From Geodermatophilus marinus (GTDB lineage Bacteria; Actinomycetota; Actinomycetes; Mycobacteriales; Geodermatophilaceae), in NCBI RefSeq assembly GCF_003428645.1, contig NZ_QVQH01000001.1, positions 248,001-312,000 on the forward strand: DNA of 64,000 nucleotides. The letters run 5' to 3'. The translations under genes and the position numbers were made by a program. Under the pieces are notes generated by a model. That model had not been told where the DNA came from. It saw only the letters and a program-made list of their open reading frames with translations, and ran no database searches. Shown here one piece after another: positions 1-8,828 of the stretch; within the stretch, counting starts at the first letter, position 1; the number at the start of each line of letters is the position of its first letter.

Positions 1-851
1 GCTCCGGGGGGCGCGGGCTGATGAAGGAGCTCAACGTCATCGGCACCATGCAGCTGCTGGCCGCCTGCCAGCGGTCGACGTCGGTCCGGCGCCTGGTGCT
101 GAAGTCGACCAGCGCCGTGTACGGCGCCTCCTCGCGCGACCCCGCCGTCTTCACCGAGGCGATGCAGGCCCGGCGGGTCCCCTCGGGCGGGTTCGCCAAG
201 GACAGCCTCGACATCGAGGGCTACGTGCGCTCGTTCGCCCGTCGCCGGCCGGACGTCGGCGTCGCCGCGCTGCGGTTCACCAACTTCATCGGCCCGCGGA
301 TCGACTCGGTCCTCACCTCCTTCCTGCGGATGCCCGTGGTTCCCACGGCCCTCGGTTACGACGCGCGGGTGCAGCTGCTGCACGAGGACGACGCCCTGGC
401 GGTGCTGGCCCGCGCGACGACCGGCGACTTCGCCGGCACGGTCAACGTCGGCGGGAGCGGGACCCTGCTGCTCTCCCAGGTCATCCGCCGGCTCGGTCGC
501 CTGCAGCTCCCGCTGCCCGCGCCCGCGCTCGGCTCGGTCGGCCGGCTCACCCGCCGCCTCGGCCTCGTCGACTACTCGCCCGAGCAGATGCGCTTCCTCA
601 ACTTCGGCCGGGTCGTGGACACCACGGTGCTGCGCCGCGAGTTCGGCTACACGCCGCGCTACAGCACGGCGGAGGCCCTCGACGACTACGCGCGGACCGT
701 CCCGCCGGTCGTCCCGCCGGAGGCCGTCCGGGCCGTGACCGGCTCCGCGGCCGGGCTGGTGCACCGGGTCGGCGCGACCGCGGGCGCGGTGGGGGACCGG
801 CTGCGGCCGGCCCCCGCGGCCCCGCCCCTGCGGGCGGTGCGCGATGCCTGA
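1..851 (+). CDS. NAD-dependent epimerase/dehydratase family protein (5' end missing)
   Basis: The frame is already open at base 3, so the gene starts outside the window and the N-terminal NAD-binding glycine motif is not visible. The remaining 270-odd residues look like an extended short-chain dehydrogenase of the nucleotide-sugar epimerase type: a KSTSAVYG strand, an ALRFTNFIGPR segment and an HEDDALAVLARA segment typical of the substrate-binding half. The C-terminus is Ala/Pro-rich. It overlaps the following acyltransferase by 8 bases, so the two are probably co-transcribed, an arrangement I recall from mycobacteria (galE2-like plus plsC-like). The substrate cannot be told from the sequence. 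Confidence 0.85.
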   Translation, partial: SGGRGLMKELNVIGTMQLLAACQRSTSVRRLVLKSTSAVYGASSRDPAVFTEAMQARRVPSGGFAKDSLDIEGYVRSFARRRPDVGVAALRFTNFIGPRIDSVLTSFLRMPVVPTALGYDARVQLLHEDDALAVLARATTGDFAGTVNVGGSGTLLLSQVIRRLGRLQLPLPAPALGSVGRLTRRLGLVDYSPEQMRFLNFGRVVDTTVLRREFGYTPRYSTAEALDDYARTVPPVVPPEAVRAVTGSAAGLVHRVGATAGAVGDRLRPAPAAPPLRAVRDA

Positions 852-1752
852 GGCGCGGGTCATCCCGCTGCGCCCCGAGGACGACGAGCCGCGGGCGTCG
901 CCCCGCCCGGCGGCGAGCTGGGAGGAGCAGGTGGCCGGCGGGCTGGAGTTCCTCAGCCGACGGCTCACCGGGGACTACGAGACCGACGAGTTCGGCTTCG
1001 ACCCCGACCTGACCGACCACCTGCTGATGCCGCTGCTGCGGCCGCTGTTCGAGCGCTGGTTCCGCGTGGAGACGCAGGGGCTGGAGAACGTCCCGGCCAC
1101 CGGCGGCGGCCTGGTCGTGGCCAACCACTCGGGCACGGTGCCGGTCGACGCGATGATGACCACGGTGGCGCTGCACGACGACCACCCGGCCCGGCGGCGG
1201 CTGCGGCTGCTCGGTGCCGACCTGGTGTTCGACCTGCCCGTCGTCGGCTCGGTGGCGCGCAAGCTCGGCTCGACGCTGGCCTGCAACGAGGACGCCGAGC
1301 GCCTGCTCACCGCCGGTGAGCTCGTGGGCGTTTTCCCCGAGGGGTTCAAGGGCATCGGCAAGCCCTTCCGCGAGCGGTACACGCTGCAGCGCTTCGGCCG
1401 CGGGGGTTTCGTCACCGCGGCGCTGCGGACGGGCGCGCCGATCATCCCGTGCGCGATCGTCGGCGCCGAGGAGATCTACCCGCTGATCGGCAACTCCCGC
1501 ACCCTGGCCCGCCTCCTCGGGCTGCCCTACTTCCCGATCACGCCGACCTTCCCGGCGCTGGGCCCCCTGGGCCTGGTACCGCTGCCCTCCAAGTGGCTGA
1601 TCGCCTTCGGGGAACCGATCGAGACGGCGTCCTACGGCCCGGCGGCGGCCGAGGACCCGATGCTGGTGTTCAACCTGACCGACCAGGTGCGCGAGACCAT
1701 CCAGCAGTCGCTCTACCAGCTCCTCCTGCAGCGCCCCTCCGTCTGGGGCTGA
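844..1752 (+). CDS. Lysophospholipid acyltransferase family protein (PlsC-like)
   Basis: 302 residues. The acyltransferase block starts with NHSGTVPVD (residues 94-102), the catalytic His-Asp region, although here His and Asp are separated by six residues instead of the four of classic PlsC. VFPEGFKG further on matches the FPEG motif that binds the glycerol-phosphate acceptor. Expected role: acylation of lysophosphatidate or a related lipid at the inner membrane face. The first 80 residues are a charged, non-membrane extension. The ATG lies inside the end of the epimerase gene (8-base overlap), implying translational coupling. The natural acceptor could differ from lysophosphatidate. Confidence 0.85.
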   Translation: MPEARVIPLRPEDDEPRASPRPAASWEEQVAGGLEFLSRRLTGDYETDEFGFDPDLTDHLLMPLLRPLFERWFRVETQGLENVPATGGGLVVANHSGTVPVDAMMTTVALHDDHPARRRLRLLGADLVFDLPVVGSVARKLGSTLACNEDAERLLTAGELVGVFPEGFKGIGKPFRERYTLQRFGRGGFVTAALRTGAPIIPCAIVGAEEIYPLIGNSRTLARLLGLPYFPITPTFPALGPLGLVPLPSKWLIAFGEPIETASYGPAAAEDPMLVFNLTDQVRETIQQSLYQLLLQRPSVWG

Positions 1753-1756
1753 ACCC

Positions 1757-1943
1757 GACGAGCGGGGCCCGGAGGGTCCCCGAGGAGTGGCAGGGTGCGC
1801 TCGTCGCAGCGGGGGGACGGCACCTGGCCGCGGTGGTGGCTGGTGCCGCCCTGCGAGGTGCCGCGACGAGTGGGGCCCGGAGGGTCCCCGAGGAGTGGCA
1901 GGGTGCGCTCGTCGCAGCGGGGGGACGGCACCTGGCCGCGGTG
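1757..1943 (+). repeat. Two 79-bp direct repeats in a gene-free gap
   Basis: The gap between the acyltransferase and HAD genes holds copies at 1757-1835 and 1865-1943 that differ at one base (position 7, C or T). Each begins with GACGAGCG or GACGAGTG and contains CGCTCGTC about 41 bases later, an inverted 8-mer (G:U pair in the second copy), so each RNA could fold into a stem. The 29 bases between the copies are unrelated. Nothing coding is convincing here. It lies at the 3' ends of two convergent genes. Confidence 0.9.
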
Positions 1944-1966
1944 TCGCCCGGAGGGCGACGAGTTGC

Positions 1967-2878
1967 TCAGAACGGCCAGCGGTTGCGGCGGCGCAGGGCG
2001 ACCGCCCCGCCGACCAGCCCTCCCGACACGGCGGCCGCGGCCACCGTCGGGACGACGGTCTTCACGGCCTTGCGCCCGGTCCGGAAGTCGCGCACGTCCC
2101 ACCCCCGCGACCGCGCCACCGCCCGGAGCTCGGTGTCCGGGTTCACGGCCACCGCCGAGCCGGTGAGGGTCAGCATCGGCAGGTCGTTCGAGCTGTCGCT
2201 GTAGGCGGTGCTGCGGGAGAGGTCCAGGCCCTCCCGGTCGGCCAGCGCGCGCACCGCCTCGGCCTTGGCCTCCCCGTGCATGAGCTCCCCGACCAGCCGG
2301 CCGGTGTAGCGCCCGTCGACCACCTCGGCCACCGTGCCGAGCGCCCCGGTCAGACCCAGCCGGTGGGCGATGATCCGGGCCAGCTCGACCGGGGTGGCGG
2401 TGACCAGCCAGACCCGCTGGCCGGCGTCCAGGTGCTTCTGCGCCAGCAGGCGGGTGCCGGTCCAGATCCGGTCGGCCATCAGCTCGTCGTAGATCTCCTC
2501 GCCGACGGCGACGATCTCCTCCACCGGGCGGCCGGCGACGAAGGCCAGCGCGTTCTCCCGGATGGTGTGCATGTCGTCGGCGCTCTCGTTGCCGGCGATG
2601 CGGAACTTGGCCTGCTGCCAGACGAACAGCGCGAGGTCCCGGGCCTTGAAGTAGTCCCGCGCCGCCAGCCCGCGGGCGAACCAGAACAGCGAGGCGCCCA
2701 TCATCATCGTGTTGTCGACGTCGAAGAACGCCGCAGCGGCGAGGTCGGGGACGACGGCCGGTGCCGGCTCGACCTCCGCCGCGGCCGCCGACGCGGCACC
2801 GGCGAGGACCGCGCGGGTCTCCTCGTCCGGCGGACCACCCGCGCGCTTCCGGCGGCCGCGGAACGGCACTCCGGGCAC
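1967..2878 (-). CDS. HAD-IB family hydrolase (SerB-like phosphatase)
   Basis: 303 residues. FFDVDNTMM (residues 51-59) is the haloacid dehalogenase motif I with nucleophile Asp53 and acid/base Asp55; SNDLPML near the C-terminal third is motif III/IV. The family (HAD-IB, phosphoserine phosphatase-like) removes phosphate from small molecules; mycobacteria carry a similar gene called serB1 in the same position, but substrate specificity is not shown by sequence. The GTG start has a GGGAGG ribosome site 5 bases upstream. The first 45 residues are basic and then Ala-rich, and the C-terminus is hydrophobic then Arg-rich, which suggests membrane attachment. It is transcribed away from the acyl-CoA ligase gene. 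Confidence 0.85.
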   Translation of the reverse strand: MPGVPFRGRRKRAGGPPDEETRAVLAGAASAAAAEVEPAPAVVPDLAAAAFFDVDNTMMMGASLFWFARGLAARDYFKARDLALFVWQQAKFRIAGNESADDMHTIRENALAFVAGRPVEEIVAVGEEIYDELMADRIWTGTRLLAQKHLDAGQRVWLVTATPVELARIIAHRLGLTGALGTVAEVVDGRYTGRLVGELMHGEAKAEAVRALADREGLDLSRSTAYSDSSNDLPMLTLTGSAVAVNPDTELRAVARSRGWDVRDFRTGRKAVKTVVPTVAAAAVSGGLVGGAVALRRRNRWPF

Positions 2879-3123
2879 GAGGACCTCCCTGGTTCGCCGC
2901 CGTCCCGGCGGCCCGGTCCGGCGGTGGTGGCTGCCCCCCGGACCCTAGCGGCGGCCGCTCCGGCGCCCGACGCGGGCCCGGCGCGTGGAGGCTGCGCACC
3001 CGCGCCGGTGGTGACACGATCGCGCGGGACCGGTGCCGTCGCGCCGGCCGGTGGTCCCGCGCGCCCGGGGACGGCCCGGCCGTCGCCGTCCCGGGGGACC
3101 GACCGCCGACCGAGGGGAGAGCC

Positions 3124-4668
3124 GTGACCCAGCCCGCGACGACCCTGCCCGCCCTGGTGCGGGCGGCCGCCCGCGCCCGACCGGAGGCGCCCGCGGTGGT
3201 GGCGGGGGAGGAACGGCTCAGCTGGGCCGAGCTCGACGCGCAGGTGGACCGGGCCGCGGCCGGTTTCGCCGCCCGGGGCCTCGCGCCCGGTGACCGGGTC
3301 GCGGTGCAGCTGCCCAACGGCAGCGCCTGGCTGCGGGCGGTGCTCGGCGCGCTGCGCGCCGGCTGCGTCGTCGTCCCCGTCAACACCGCCTACACCGACC
3401 CCGAGCTCGAGTTCGTGCTCGGCGACTCCGGGGCGTCGCTGCTGGTGGCCTCCACCGACCGGCCGCCCCTGGCCGGCGTGCCGGTGGTCGCCGGGCCGCC
3501 GCACGGGGACGGCGACCCGCCGGCCCGGCCGGAGGAGCCCTCGGCGCCGGCCTTCCTGGCCTACACCAGCGGCACGACCGGCCGACCGCGCGGCGCGGTG
3601 CTCACGGCCGCCGCGCTGCGGGCCAACCAGGAGCAGTGCCTGGCGATGGACCCGCCGGCGGTGCGGCCCGACGACCGGGTGCTGCTCGTCCTGCCGCTGT
3701 TCCACGTCTACGGCCTCAACGCCGGGTTCGGGCTGGTCGCGGCCACCGGGGCCTGCGCGGTGCTCGTGGACGCCTTCGACCCGGCCGCGACGCTGGCGGT
3801 CATGGCCGCCGAGGAGGTCACCGCCGTCCCCGGCGCCCCGCCGATGTACCAGGCCTGGCTGGCGGAGGCGGACGCGGCCGGCTCCGACGCCGCGCTGCGG
3901 CGGGCCTTCGCCGCGGTCCGGATCGCCTCCTCCGGCGCGGCGCCGCTGCCGGCCGAGGTCTGGACGGCGATGCGCGAGCGGGCCGCGGTCACCGTGTGGG
4001 AGGGCTACGGGCTCACCGAGGCCTGCCCGGTCGTGACGAGCACGCTGGCCACCGGGCGGCCGAAGCCGGCCTGCATCGGCGGCCCGCTGCCGGGGGTCGA
4101 GGTGCAGCTGCGCGACACCGCCCTGCACGAGCCCACGGCGGAGCGCGAGGGGGGCGACGGGGGCGAGGACGGCCCGGGCGAGATCTGGGTGCGCGGCCCG
4201 AACCTGTTCTCGGGGTACTGGCCCGACGGGGCCGACGGGCCGGACGCCGACGGGTGGCTGGCCACCGGGGACCTGGCCTACGCCGACGAGGACGGCGACC
4301 TGCACCTCGTCGACCGGCGCAGCGACCTGGTCCTGGTCAGCGGCTTCAACGTCTACCCCGCGGAGGTCGAGCGGGTGCTGGACAGCCACCCGGCCGTCGC
4401 CGAGAGCGCGGTGATCGGCGTCCCCGACCCCCGGACCGGGAACTCCGTGCGGGCCGTCGTGGCGCTGCGCCCCGGGCGGACGCTGACCTACGGGGAGCTG
4501 CGCGCGCACGCGGCGGCCTCGCTGGCCCGGTACAAGGTGCCGACGTCGGTGCAGGTGCTGGCCGCGCTCCCGCACTCGCTGACCGGCAAGGTGAGCCGGG
4601 CCCGGCTGCGCGAGCTCGGCCTCTCCCGGCCCGACAGCGGCCCGCGGGAGGAGGACGACGATGCCTGA
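3124..4668 (+). CDS. AMP-dependent fatty-acid/acyl-CoA ligase
   Basis: 514 residues from the GTG at 3124, chosen because GGGGAGAG lies just upstream and homology begins at once. The P-loop-like YTSGTTGRPRG is at residues 147-157, followed by EGYGLTEACPV (adenylate-binding) and a C-terminal LTGKVSR carrying the catalytic Lys. It should activate a carboxylic acid, probably a fatty acid, through an acyl-adenylate to its CoA thioester in the cytoplasm. An Asp/Glu/Gly-rich loop near residues 338-350 is variable. It ends 8 bases inside the glutaredoxin gene. The 245 bases upstream, shared with the divergent HAD gene, hold no other gene. Confidence 0.88.
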   Translation: MTQPATTLPALVRAAARARPEAPAVVAGEERLSWAELDAQVDRAAAGFAARGLAPGDRVAVQLPNGSAWLRAVLGALRAGCVVVPVNTAYTDPELEFVLGDSGASLLVASTDRPPLAGVPVVAGPPHGDGDPPARPEEPSAPAFLAYTSGTTGRPRGAVLTAAALRANQEQCLAMDPPAVRPDDRVLLVLPLFHVYGLNAGFGLVAATGACAVLVDAFDPAATLAVMAAEEVTAVPGAPPMYQAWLAEADAAGSDAALRRAFAAVRIASSGAAPLPAEVWTAMRERAAVTVWEGYGLTEACPVVTSTLATGRPKPACIGGPLPGVEVQLRDTALHEPTAEREGGDGGEDGPGEIWVRGPNLFSGYWPDGADGPDADGWLATGDLAYADEDGDLHLVDRRSDLVLVSGFNVYPAEVERVLDSHPAVAESAVIGVPDPRTGNSVRAVVALRPGRTLTYGELRAHAAASLARYKVPTSVQVLAALPHSLTGKVSRARLRELGLSRPDSGPREEDDDA

Positions 4669-4900
4669 CCTGCGGCTCCTGACCCGGGACGGGTGCCACC
4701 TCTGCCAGGTGGCCGCCGAGACCCTCGAGCGCATCGCCGCGGAGGCCGGGACGACGGTGACCGCGGTGGACGTCGACGCCGACCCCGAGCTGCAGGCCGA
4801 GTACGGCGACCGGGTGCCCGTCGTGCTGCTCGACGGCCGCGAGCACTCCTACTTCACCGTGGACGTGCCGCGGCTGCGCCGGGACCTCGGCCTGGTCTGA
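4661..4900 (+). CDS. Glutaredoxin family protein
   Basis: 79 residues with a thioredoxin-like fold and the redox pair Cys12-His-Leu-Cys15 (CHLC) just after the first beta strand. VPVVLLDG near residue 50 contains the cis-proline of the fold. The small size and CHLC centre match the short actinobacterial glutaredoxin-like proteins found just upstream of hemA in mycobacteria. Probably a cytoplasmic thiol-disulfide carrier; its partner is unknown. It overlaps the ligase gene by 8 bases, so the two are likely translated together. Confidence 0.85.
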   Translation: MPDLRLLTRDGCHLCQVAAETLERIAAEAGTTVTAVDVDADPELQAEYGDRVPVVLLDGREHSYFTVDVPRLRRDLGLV

Positions 4901-4918
4901 CCGTGGTCCGCCCGGGGC

Positions 4919-6409
4919 TCAGCCGCGCGGGTGGCTCCCGGGGAACCGCTCCCGCAGCGCCCGGTGGACGGCGTCCGGGTACGGCTCGGCCGCGGCCGTC
5001 GCCGCCCGGACGAGCTCCAGCGCGGCGCGGGGGCCGGTGCCCAGGGCCCGCCCGTCCGGTGCCGTGCCCGCGCTGCCGGGGGCCAGGACGTCGCCGGCCA
5101 GCAGCAGCTCCACGGCGAGGACGTCGGCCAGCAGGTCCAGCGCGGCCCCGGCCTTGCGGGCGCTGAGCGGGGCGCCGGTGGCGTGGTCCTCCACGCCGTT
5201 GTCCAGCGGCGGGACGTCGAGGGTCGCCGGCGCGGCGAGCTGCCTCAGCTCGGCCACCACCGCGGCCGCCGGGGGGCGCAGCGCCAGGCCGTGGGCGGCC
5301 GACGGCGGGGGGCCGGCCAGCTGCCGGAAGAACGCCTCCCACAGGTGGGACAGCCGGCGGTCGCTGAGCTGCCCGACCGCGGCGACGCCGATCCGCAGCG
5401 CGTCGCAGGCGAGGGCGAGCACCATCGGGTGGAAGTTGCCGTTGCTGACCAGCGTGCGGTCCTCGACCGACACCAGGGGGTTGTCGGCGGCCGCCGCCAG
5501 CTCGGTCTCCACCGCCGCGCGGGTGGCCGCGACCTGCGCGCGGAGCGCGCCGTGCACCTGCGGCACGACCCGGAACGACAGCGGGTCCTGCACCGATGCC
5601 GCCCCGCCCGGGGCGAGCAGCGCGCTGCCGGCCAGCAGGTCCCGCAGGTGGTCGGCGGCCGCCACCTGCCCGGGGATCGGCCGGGCCCGCCCGACGGCGG
5701 GGTGCACGACCGACGGGTTGGCCCGGATGGCCTCCATCGACAGCGCGGCGGCGACGTCGGCCGCCTCGGCGGTCCGCTCCGCCCGGGCGACCACCAGCGC
5801 CGCCTCGCCCACCGAGACCCCGTTGGCCGAGATCAGCGCCAGGCCGTCCTTGCCGCTGAGCACCAGCGGCGCGATGCCGGCCCGCCGCAGCGCCTCGCCG
5901 CCGTCGAGCACCTCCCCGCGGTGCTCGGCCCGGCCGAGGCCGATGGCCACCTGGGCCATCCCGGCCATCTGCCCGATGTCGGCCGCCCCCACCGACCCGG
6001 TCTCCGGCACCACCGGGTGGACCCCGGCGTTGAGCATCGCCGCCAGCGTCTCGGCGGCCGCCACCGACGCCCCCGACCCGCCCCGCGCGATGCCGGCCAG
6101 CCGCACGGCCAGCGCCGCGCGCACCACGGGCACCGGCAGCGGGGGCCCGACCCCGCCCGCGTGCGACCGGACGAGGAACTCCTGCTCGCCGCGGATCTCC
6201 TCCTCGGACAGCCGGGTGTCACGCAGGTGCCCGACCTGCGTGGTCAGGCCGTAGACCGCGGCGTGCGAGGACAGCGCCTCGTCGACCACGGCGCGGGCGG
6301 CCGCGATCGCCTCCCGCGCCGCGGTGCCCAGCTCCACCCGTGCGCCGTCGACGACGGCGAGCAGGTCGTCCACCGACAGGGCCCGGTCGTCGATCGTCAC
6401 CGTCGGCAC
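4919..6409 (-). CDS. Aromatic amino acid ammonia-lyase (HutH/PAL) homolog lacking the MIO motif
   Basis: 496 residues, full length for the histidine/phenylalanine ammonia-lyase family. Many family features are present: the loop Tyr in VYGLTTQVGH (Tyr53), QDPLSFR...PQVHG, AADNPLV, SNGNFHPM and VEDHATG. However, the Ala-Ser-Gly that normally cyclises to the MIO electrophile is missing: where GSVGASGDLAP is expected, residues 138-147 read GSVGAADIGQ. Reading the DNA around 5987 shows no frameshift. Classical ammonia elimination therefore looks unlikely. A GTG start with GGAGG 7 bases upstream fits well. It is divergent from a PaaK-like ligase gene. The reaction and substrate are unknown. Confidence 0.8.
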   Translation of the reverse strand: MPTVTIDDRALSVDDLLAVVDGARVELGTAAREAIAAARAVVDEALSSHAAVYGLTTQVGHLRDTRLSEEEIRGEQEFLVRSHAGGVGPPLPVPVVRAALAVRLAGIARGGSGASVAAAETLAAMLNAGVHPVVPETGSVGAADIGQMAGMAQVAIGLGRAEHRGEVLDGGEALRRAGIAPLVLSGKDGLALISANGVSVGEAALVVARAERTAEAADVAAALSMEAIRANPSVVHPAVGRARPIPGQVAAADHLRDLLAGSALLAPGGAASVQDPLSFRVVPQVHGALRAQVAATRAAVETELAAAADNPLVSVEDRTLVSNGNFHPMVLALACDALRIGVAAVGQLSDRRLSHLWEAFFRQLAGPPPSAAHGLALRPPAAAVVAELRQLAAPATLDVPPLDNGVEDHATGAPLSARKAGAALDLLADVLAVELLLAGDVLAPGSAGTAPDGRALGTGPRAALELVRAATAAAEPYPDAVHRALRERFPGSHPRG

Positions 6410-6448
6410 GGGGGCCTCCTCGCCGGAGGGGCGGAGCGGGTCCGGACG

Positions 6449-6454
6449 ACTGTA
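6449..6454 (-). promoter_or_regulatory. Candidate -10 box for the lyase homolog
   Basis: The minus strand reads TACAGT, fitting the actinobacterial TANNNT -10 consensus. It would place the transcript start near 6441, giving a leader of about 32 bases containing the GGAGG ribosome site. No clear -35 is visible. Confidence 0.45.
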
Positions 6455-6576
6455 GGCCCGCGGGGCCCGCCGGTCGCCGCACCGCTGCCCGCCGGACCGG
6501 TGACGAGCGCCCCTGGTGCCCCCCGGAGGACCGCGAGGACCGTCGGGTCCGCGACCACGGCACCCGGGGAGGGGTC

Positions 6577-7896
6577 ATGGCAGGGACGACGGTCGACGCG
6601 GCCGGGACGGCGATCGGCCTGCGCGACGGGTGGACCCGCGACCGGGTGCTGGCGCTGCAGCGCCGGCGGCTGCGGACGCTCCTGGCCCACGCGAGCAGGC
6701 GGTCCCCGTACTACCGGGAGGTGCTCGGCCCCGACGCGGCCGACCGCCCGCTGGCCGAGCTCCCCGTGCTCACCAAGACCACGCTGATGGAGCAGTTCGA
6801 CCGGGTCGTCTGCGACCCGCGGCTGCGCCGGGCGGACCTGGAGGCGCACCTCGCCGGGGAGGACCCCGGCCGGTCGTTCCTCGGCGCGTACCGCGTGGCC
6901 ACGACGTCGGGGACCACCGGCCGGCGCGCGCTCGTCGTCCTCACCGAGCGGGAGGCCGCGACATGGCGGGCGGTGACCGAGCGGGCGGGGCGCCGCGCCG
7001 GCATGCGGCCGGGCCAGCGGGTGGCCGCCATCGGCAGCCCGAGCCCGGCGCACCTGACCCGGCAGGTCCTCGCCCCGCCGGGAGCACCGGCGCCGCTGAC
7101 GGCCGCGACCCCGCTGCCCCGGCTCGCGGCCGCGCTGGACGCGATGCGGCCCGACGTCCTCATCTGCGCGGCCGGGCTGGGCGGCCTGCTCGCCGACGAG
7201 CAGGTGGCCGGGCGGCTGCACATCACGCCGCGGTCGGTGGCCTTCGGGTCGGAGGCGCTCACCGCCGACCTGCGCCGCCGGGTCCGGGCCGCCTGGGGGG
7301 TCGAGCCGGTCGGGATGTACGCCGCCACGGAGGCCCCGGTCATCGCCTCCAGCACCCCGGAGCACCCGGAGCTCGAGGTCGCCGAGGACGTCGTCGTGGT
7401 CGAGGTCGTCGACGAGGACGGCCGCCCCGTCCCCGCCGGCACCCCCGGCGCGCGGGTGCTCGTGACCAACCTCGTCGACCGCGCCCAGCCGCTGGTCCGC
7501 TACGAGCTCACCGACGCCGTCACCGAGTCGGTGCGGCCCAACCCCGCCGGCCGGCCGTGGCGCTGCCTGGCCTCGGTGGACGGTCGCACCGCGGACATCC
7601 TGCACCTGCCCGGCCCGGACGGCGCCCGCGTGCCGGTCCACCCGTCGGTGCTGGGTTCCGCGGTGGCGCCCTTCCCCGGGGTCGGCCAGTACGCCTTCGT
7701 GCACGACGCGACCGGCCTGCACGCGCAGGTCGTGCTGGGGCCGGGCGCCGCCGCGGACGTGCCCGAGCGGTTGCGCGCGGCGCTGGTGGCGGCGGTCACG
7801 TCGACCGGCGCGCTGCCCCCGCCGGTCGACGTCCGGCCCGTGCCGTCGCTGGCGACCGCGCCGGGGGCGAAGTTCCGGCTGGTCCGGTCGGGGTGA
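6577..7896 (+). CDS. PaaK-like (phenylacetate-CoA ligase family) adenylate-forming enzyme
   Basis: 439 residues from ATG 6577, which has GGGGAGGGG just upstream. Family marks: a Tyr-rich N-terminal SPYYREVL region, TTSGTTGRRALVVLT near residues 109-123 (phosphate-binding loop) and MYAATEAPVI (adenine-binding segment). PaaK relatives activate aryl or other carboxylates to CoA thioesters or transfer them to carriers. The C-terminal lid is present but divergent. It lies head to head with the ammonia-lyase homolog, so the two may share a substrate; the sequence does not say which acid. Confidence 0.75.
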   Translation: MAGTTVDAAGTAIGLRDGWTRDRVLALQRRRLRTLLAHASRRSPYYREVLGPDAADRPLAELPVLTKTTLMEQFDRVVCDPRLRRADLEAHLAGEDPGRSFLGAYRVATTSGTTGRRALVVLTEREAATWRAVTERAGRRAGMRPGQRVAAIGSPSPAHLTRQVLAPPGAPAPLTAATPLPRLAAALDAMRPDVLICAAGLGGLLADEQVAGRLHITPRSVAFGSEALTADLRRRVRAAWGVEPVGMYAATEAPVIASSTPEHPELEVAEDVVVVEVVDEDGRPVPAGTPGARVLVTNLVDRAQPLVRYELTDAVTESVRPNPAGRPWRCLASVDGRTADILHLPGPDGARVPVHPSVLGSAVAPFPGVGQYAFVHDATGLHAQVVLGPGAAADVPERLRAALVAAVTSTGALPPPVDVRPVPSLATAPGAKFRLVRSG

Positions 7897-8026
7897 CGGC
7901 CCGCCGCGCGGGCCCAGGGCCGCGTGCCGGCCACCCGACGGGGGACCGCAGCGGCTCCCGGGGTATGGTCCTCACCACAGGCGGGTGGATCCGCGCCGGT
8001 GACGGCCCCGGAGGCCCCCGGCGACT

Positions 8027-8055
8027 TTGTTCCTGCGTTCACAAGCGGTTACCGT
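8027..8055 (+). promoter_or_regulatory. rex promoter with overlapping Rex operator
   Basis: A -35 TTGTTC (8027-8032), a 17-base spacer and a -10 TACCGT (8050-8055) make a good housekeeping promoter. Overlapping its -35 and spacer is TTGTTCCTGCGTTCACAA (8027-8044): the right half is a perfect Rex half-site (TTCACAA), while the left half keeps only TTGT. Streptomyces Rex is known to repress its own rex-hem operon through such a site. Autoregulation here is inferred. The predicted transcript start near 8062 leaves about 85 bases of leader. Confidence 0.65.
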
Positions 8056-8147
8056 GGCGTTCGCCGGGCAGGAGTGCCCGGCTCCCCGATGTCGTCCGTC
8101 AGCACCGGCGCCCGCCGGCCCGCGGGTGCGACCGCTGTGGAGAGCCC

Positions 8148-8828
8148 GTGACGCAGCCGCGGCCCCGGATCCCGGAGGCCACCGTCGCCCGCCTCGCCGT
8201 GTACCTCCGGGTGCTGACCGGCCTGGCGGACGGTGGTCGCACCACCGTCTCCTCCGGTGAGCTCGCGTCGGCCGCCGGCGTCAACCCGGCCGGGCTGCGC
8301 AAGGACCTCTCCCACCTGGGCCCGTGCGGCGTGCGCGGGGTGGGCTACGAGGTGGCCACCCTGCGGGACCGGATCGCCCGGGTGCTCGGTGTCGAGCGCT
8401 CGCGCGCCTGCGTGCTCGTGGGCATCGGCAACCTCGGCGCGGCCCTGGCCGACTACGCCGGCTTCGGCGGCCGGGGCTTCCGCTTCGTCGGGCTGTTCGA
8501 CGCCGCCCCCGCGCGGGTCGGGCAGCGCGTCGGCGGGCAGCCGGTCCGCCCGATGGAGGAGCTCGCCGAGGTGGTCGCCGCGACGGCGGCCAGCATCGGG
8601 GTCATCGCGACACCGGCCGAGGTCGCGCAGTCGGTCTGCGACCGGCTCACCGCGGCCGGGGTGAGGAGCATCTTGAACTTCGCACCGGTGGCGCTCGTCG
8701 CGCCGGGGGACGTCGACGTCCGCCAGGTGGACCTCTCCGTCGAGCTGCAGGTCCTGGCCTTCCTCGGCCAGCAGCGCGACGCCGGTGCCCCGGCGCTGCC
8801 CGCGCCGGCCGTGGAGGTGCCGGCATGA
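8148..8828 (+). CDS. rex: Redox-sensing transcriptional repressor Rex
   Basis: 226 residues. An N-terminal winged helix (about 15-75, with [13 protein letters not shown] as recognition region) is joined to a Rossmann domain with Gly92-Ile-Gly94-Asn-Leu-Gly97 and Asp118 at the end of strand 2, which selects NAD(H). Rex binds DNA when NAD+ is high and lets go when NADH rises, releasing respiratory genes. The GTG start was chosen for its GGAGAG site 3-4 bases upstream. It overlaps hemA by 4 bases (ATGA), reproducing the Streptomyces rex-hemACD order. Candidate targets in this window are its own promoter and the menJ-nuo promoter. Confidence 0.95.
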   Translation: MTQPRPRIPEATVARLAVYLRVLTGLADGGRTTVSSGELASAAGVNPAGLRKDLSHLGPCGVRGVGYEVATLRDRIARVLGVERSRACVLVGIGNLGAALADYAGFGGRGFRFVGLFDAAPARVGQRVGGQPVRPMEELAEVVAATAASIGVIATPAEVAQSVCDRLTAAGVRSILNFAPVALVAPGDVDVRQVDLSVELQVLAFLGQQRDAGAPALPAPAVEVPA

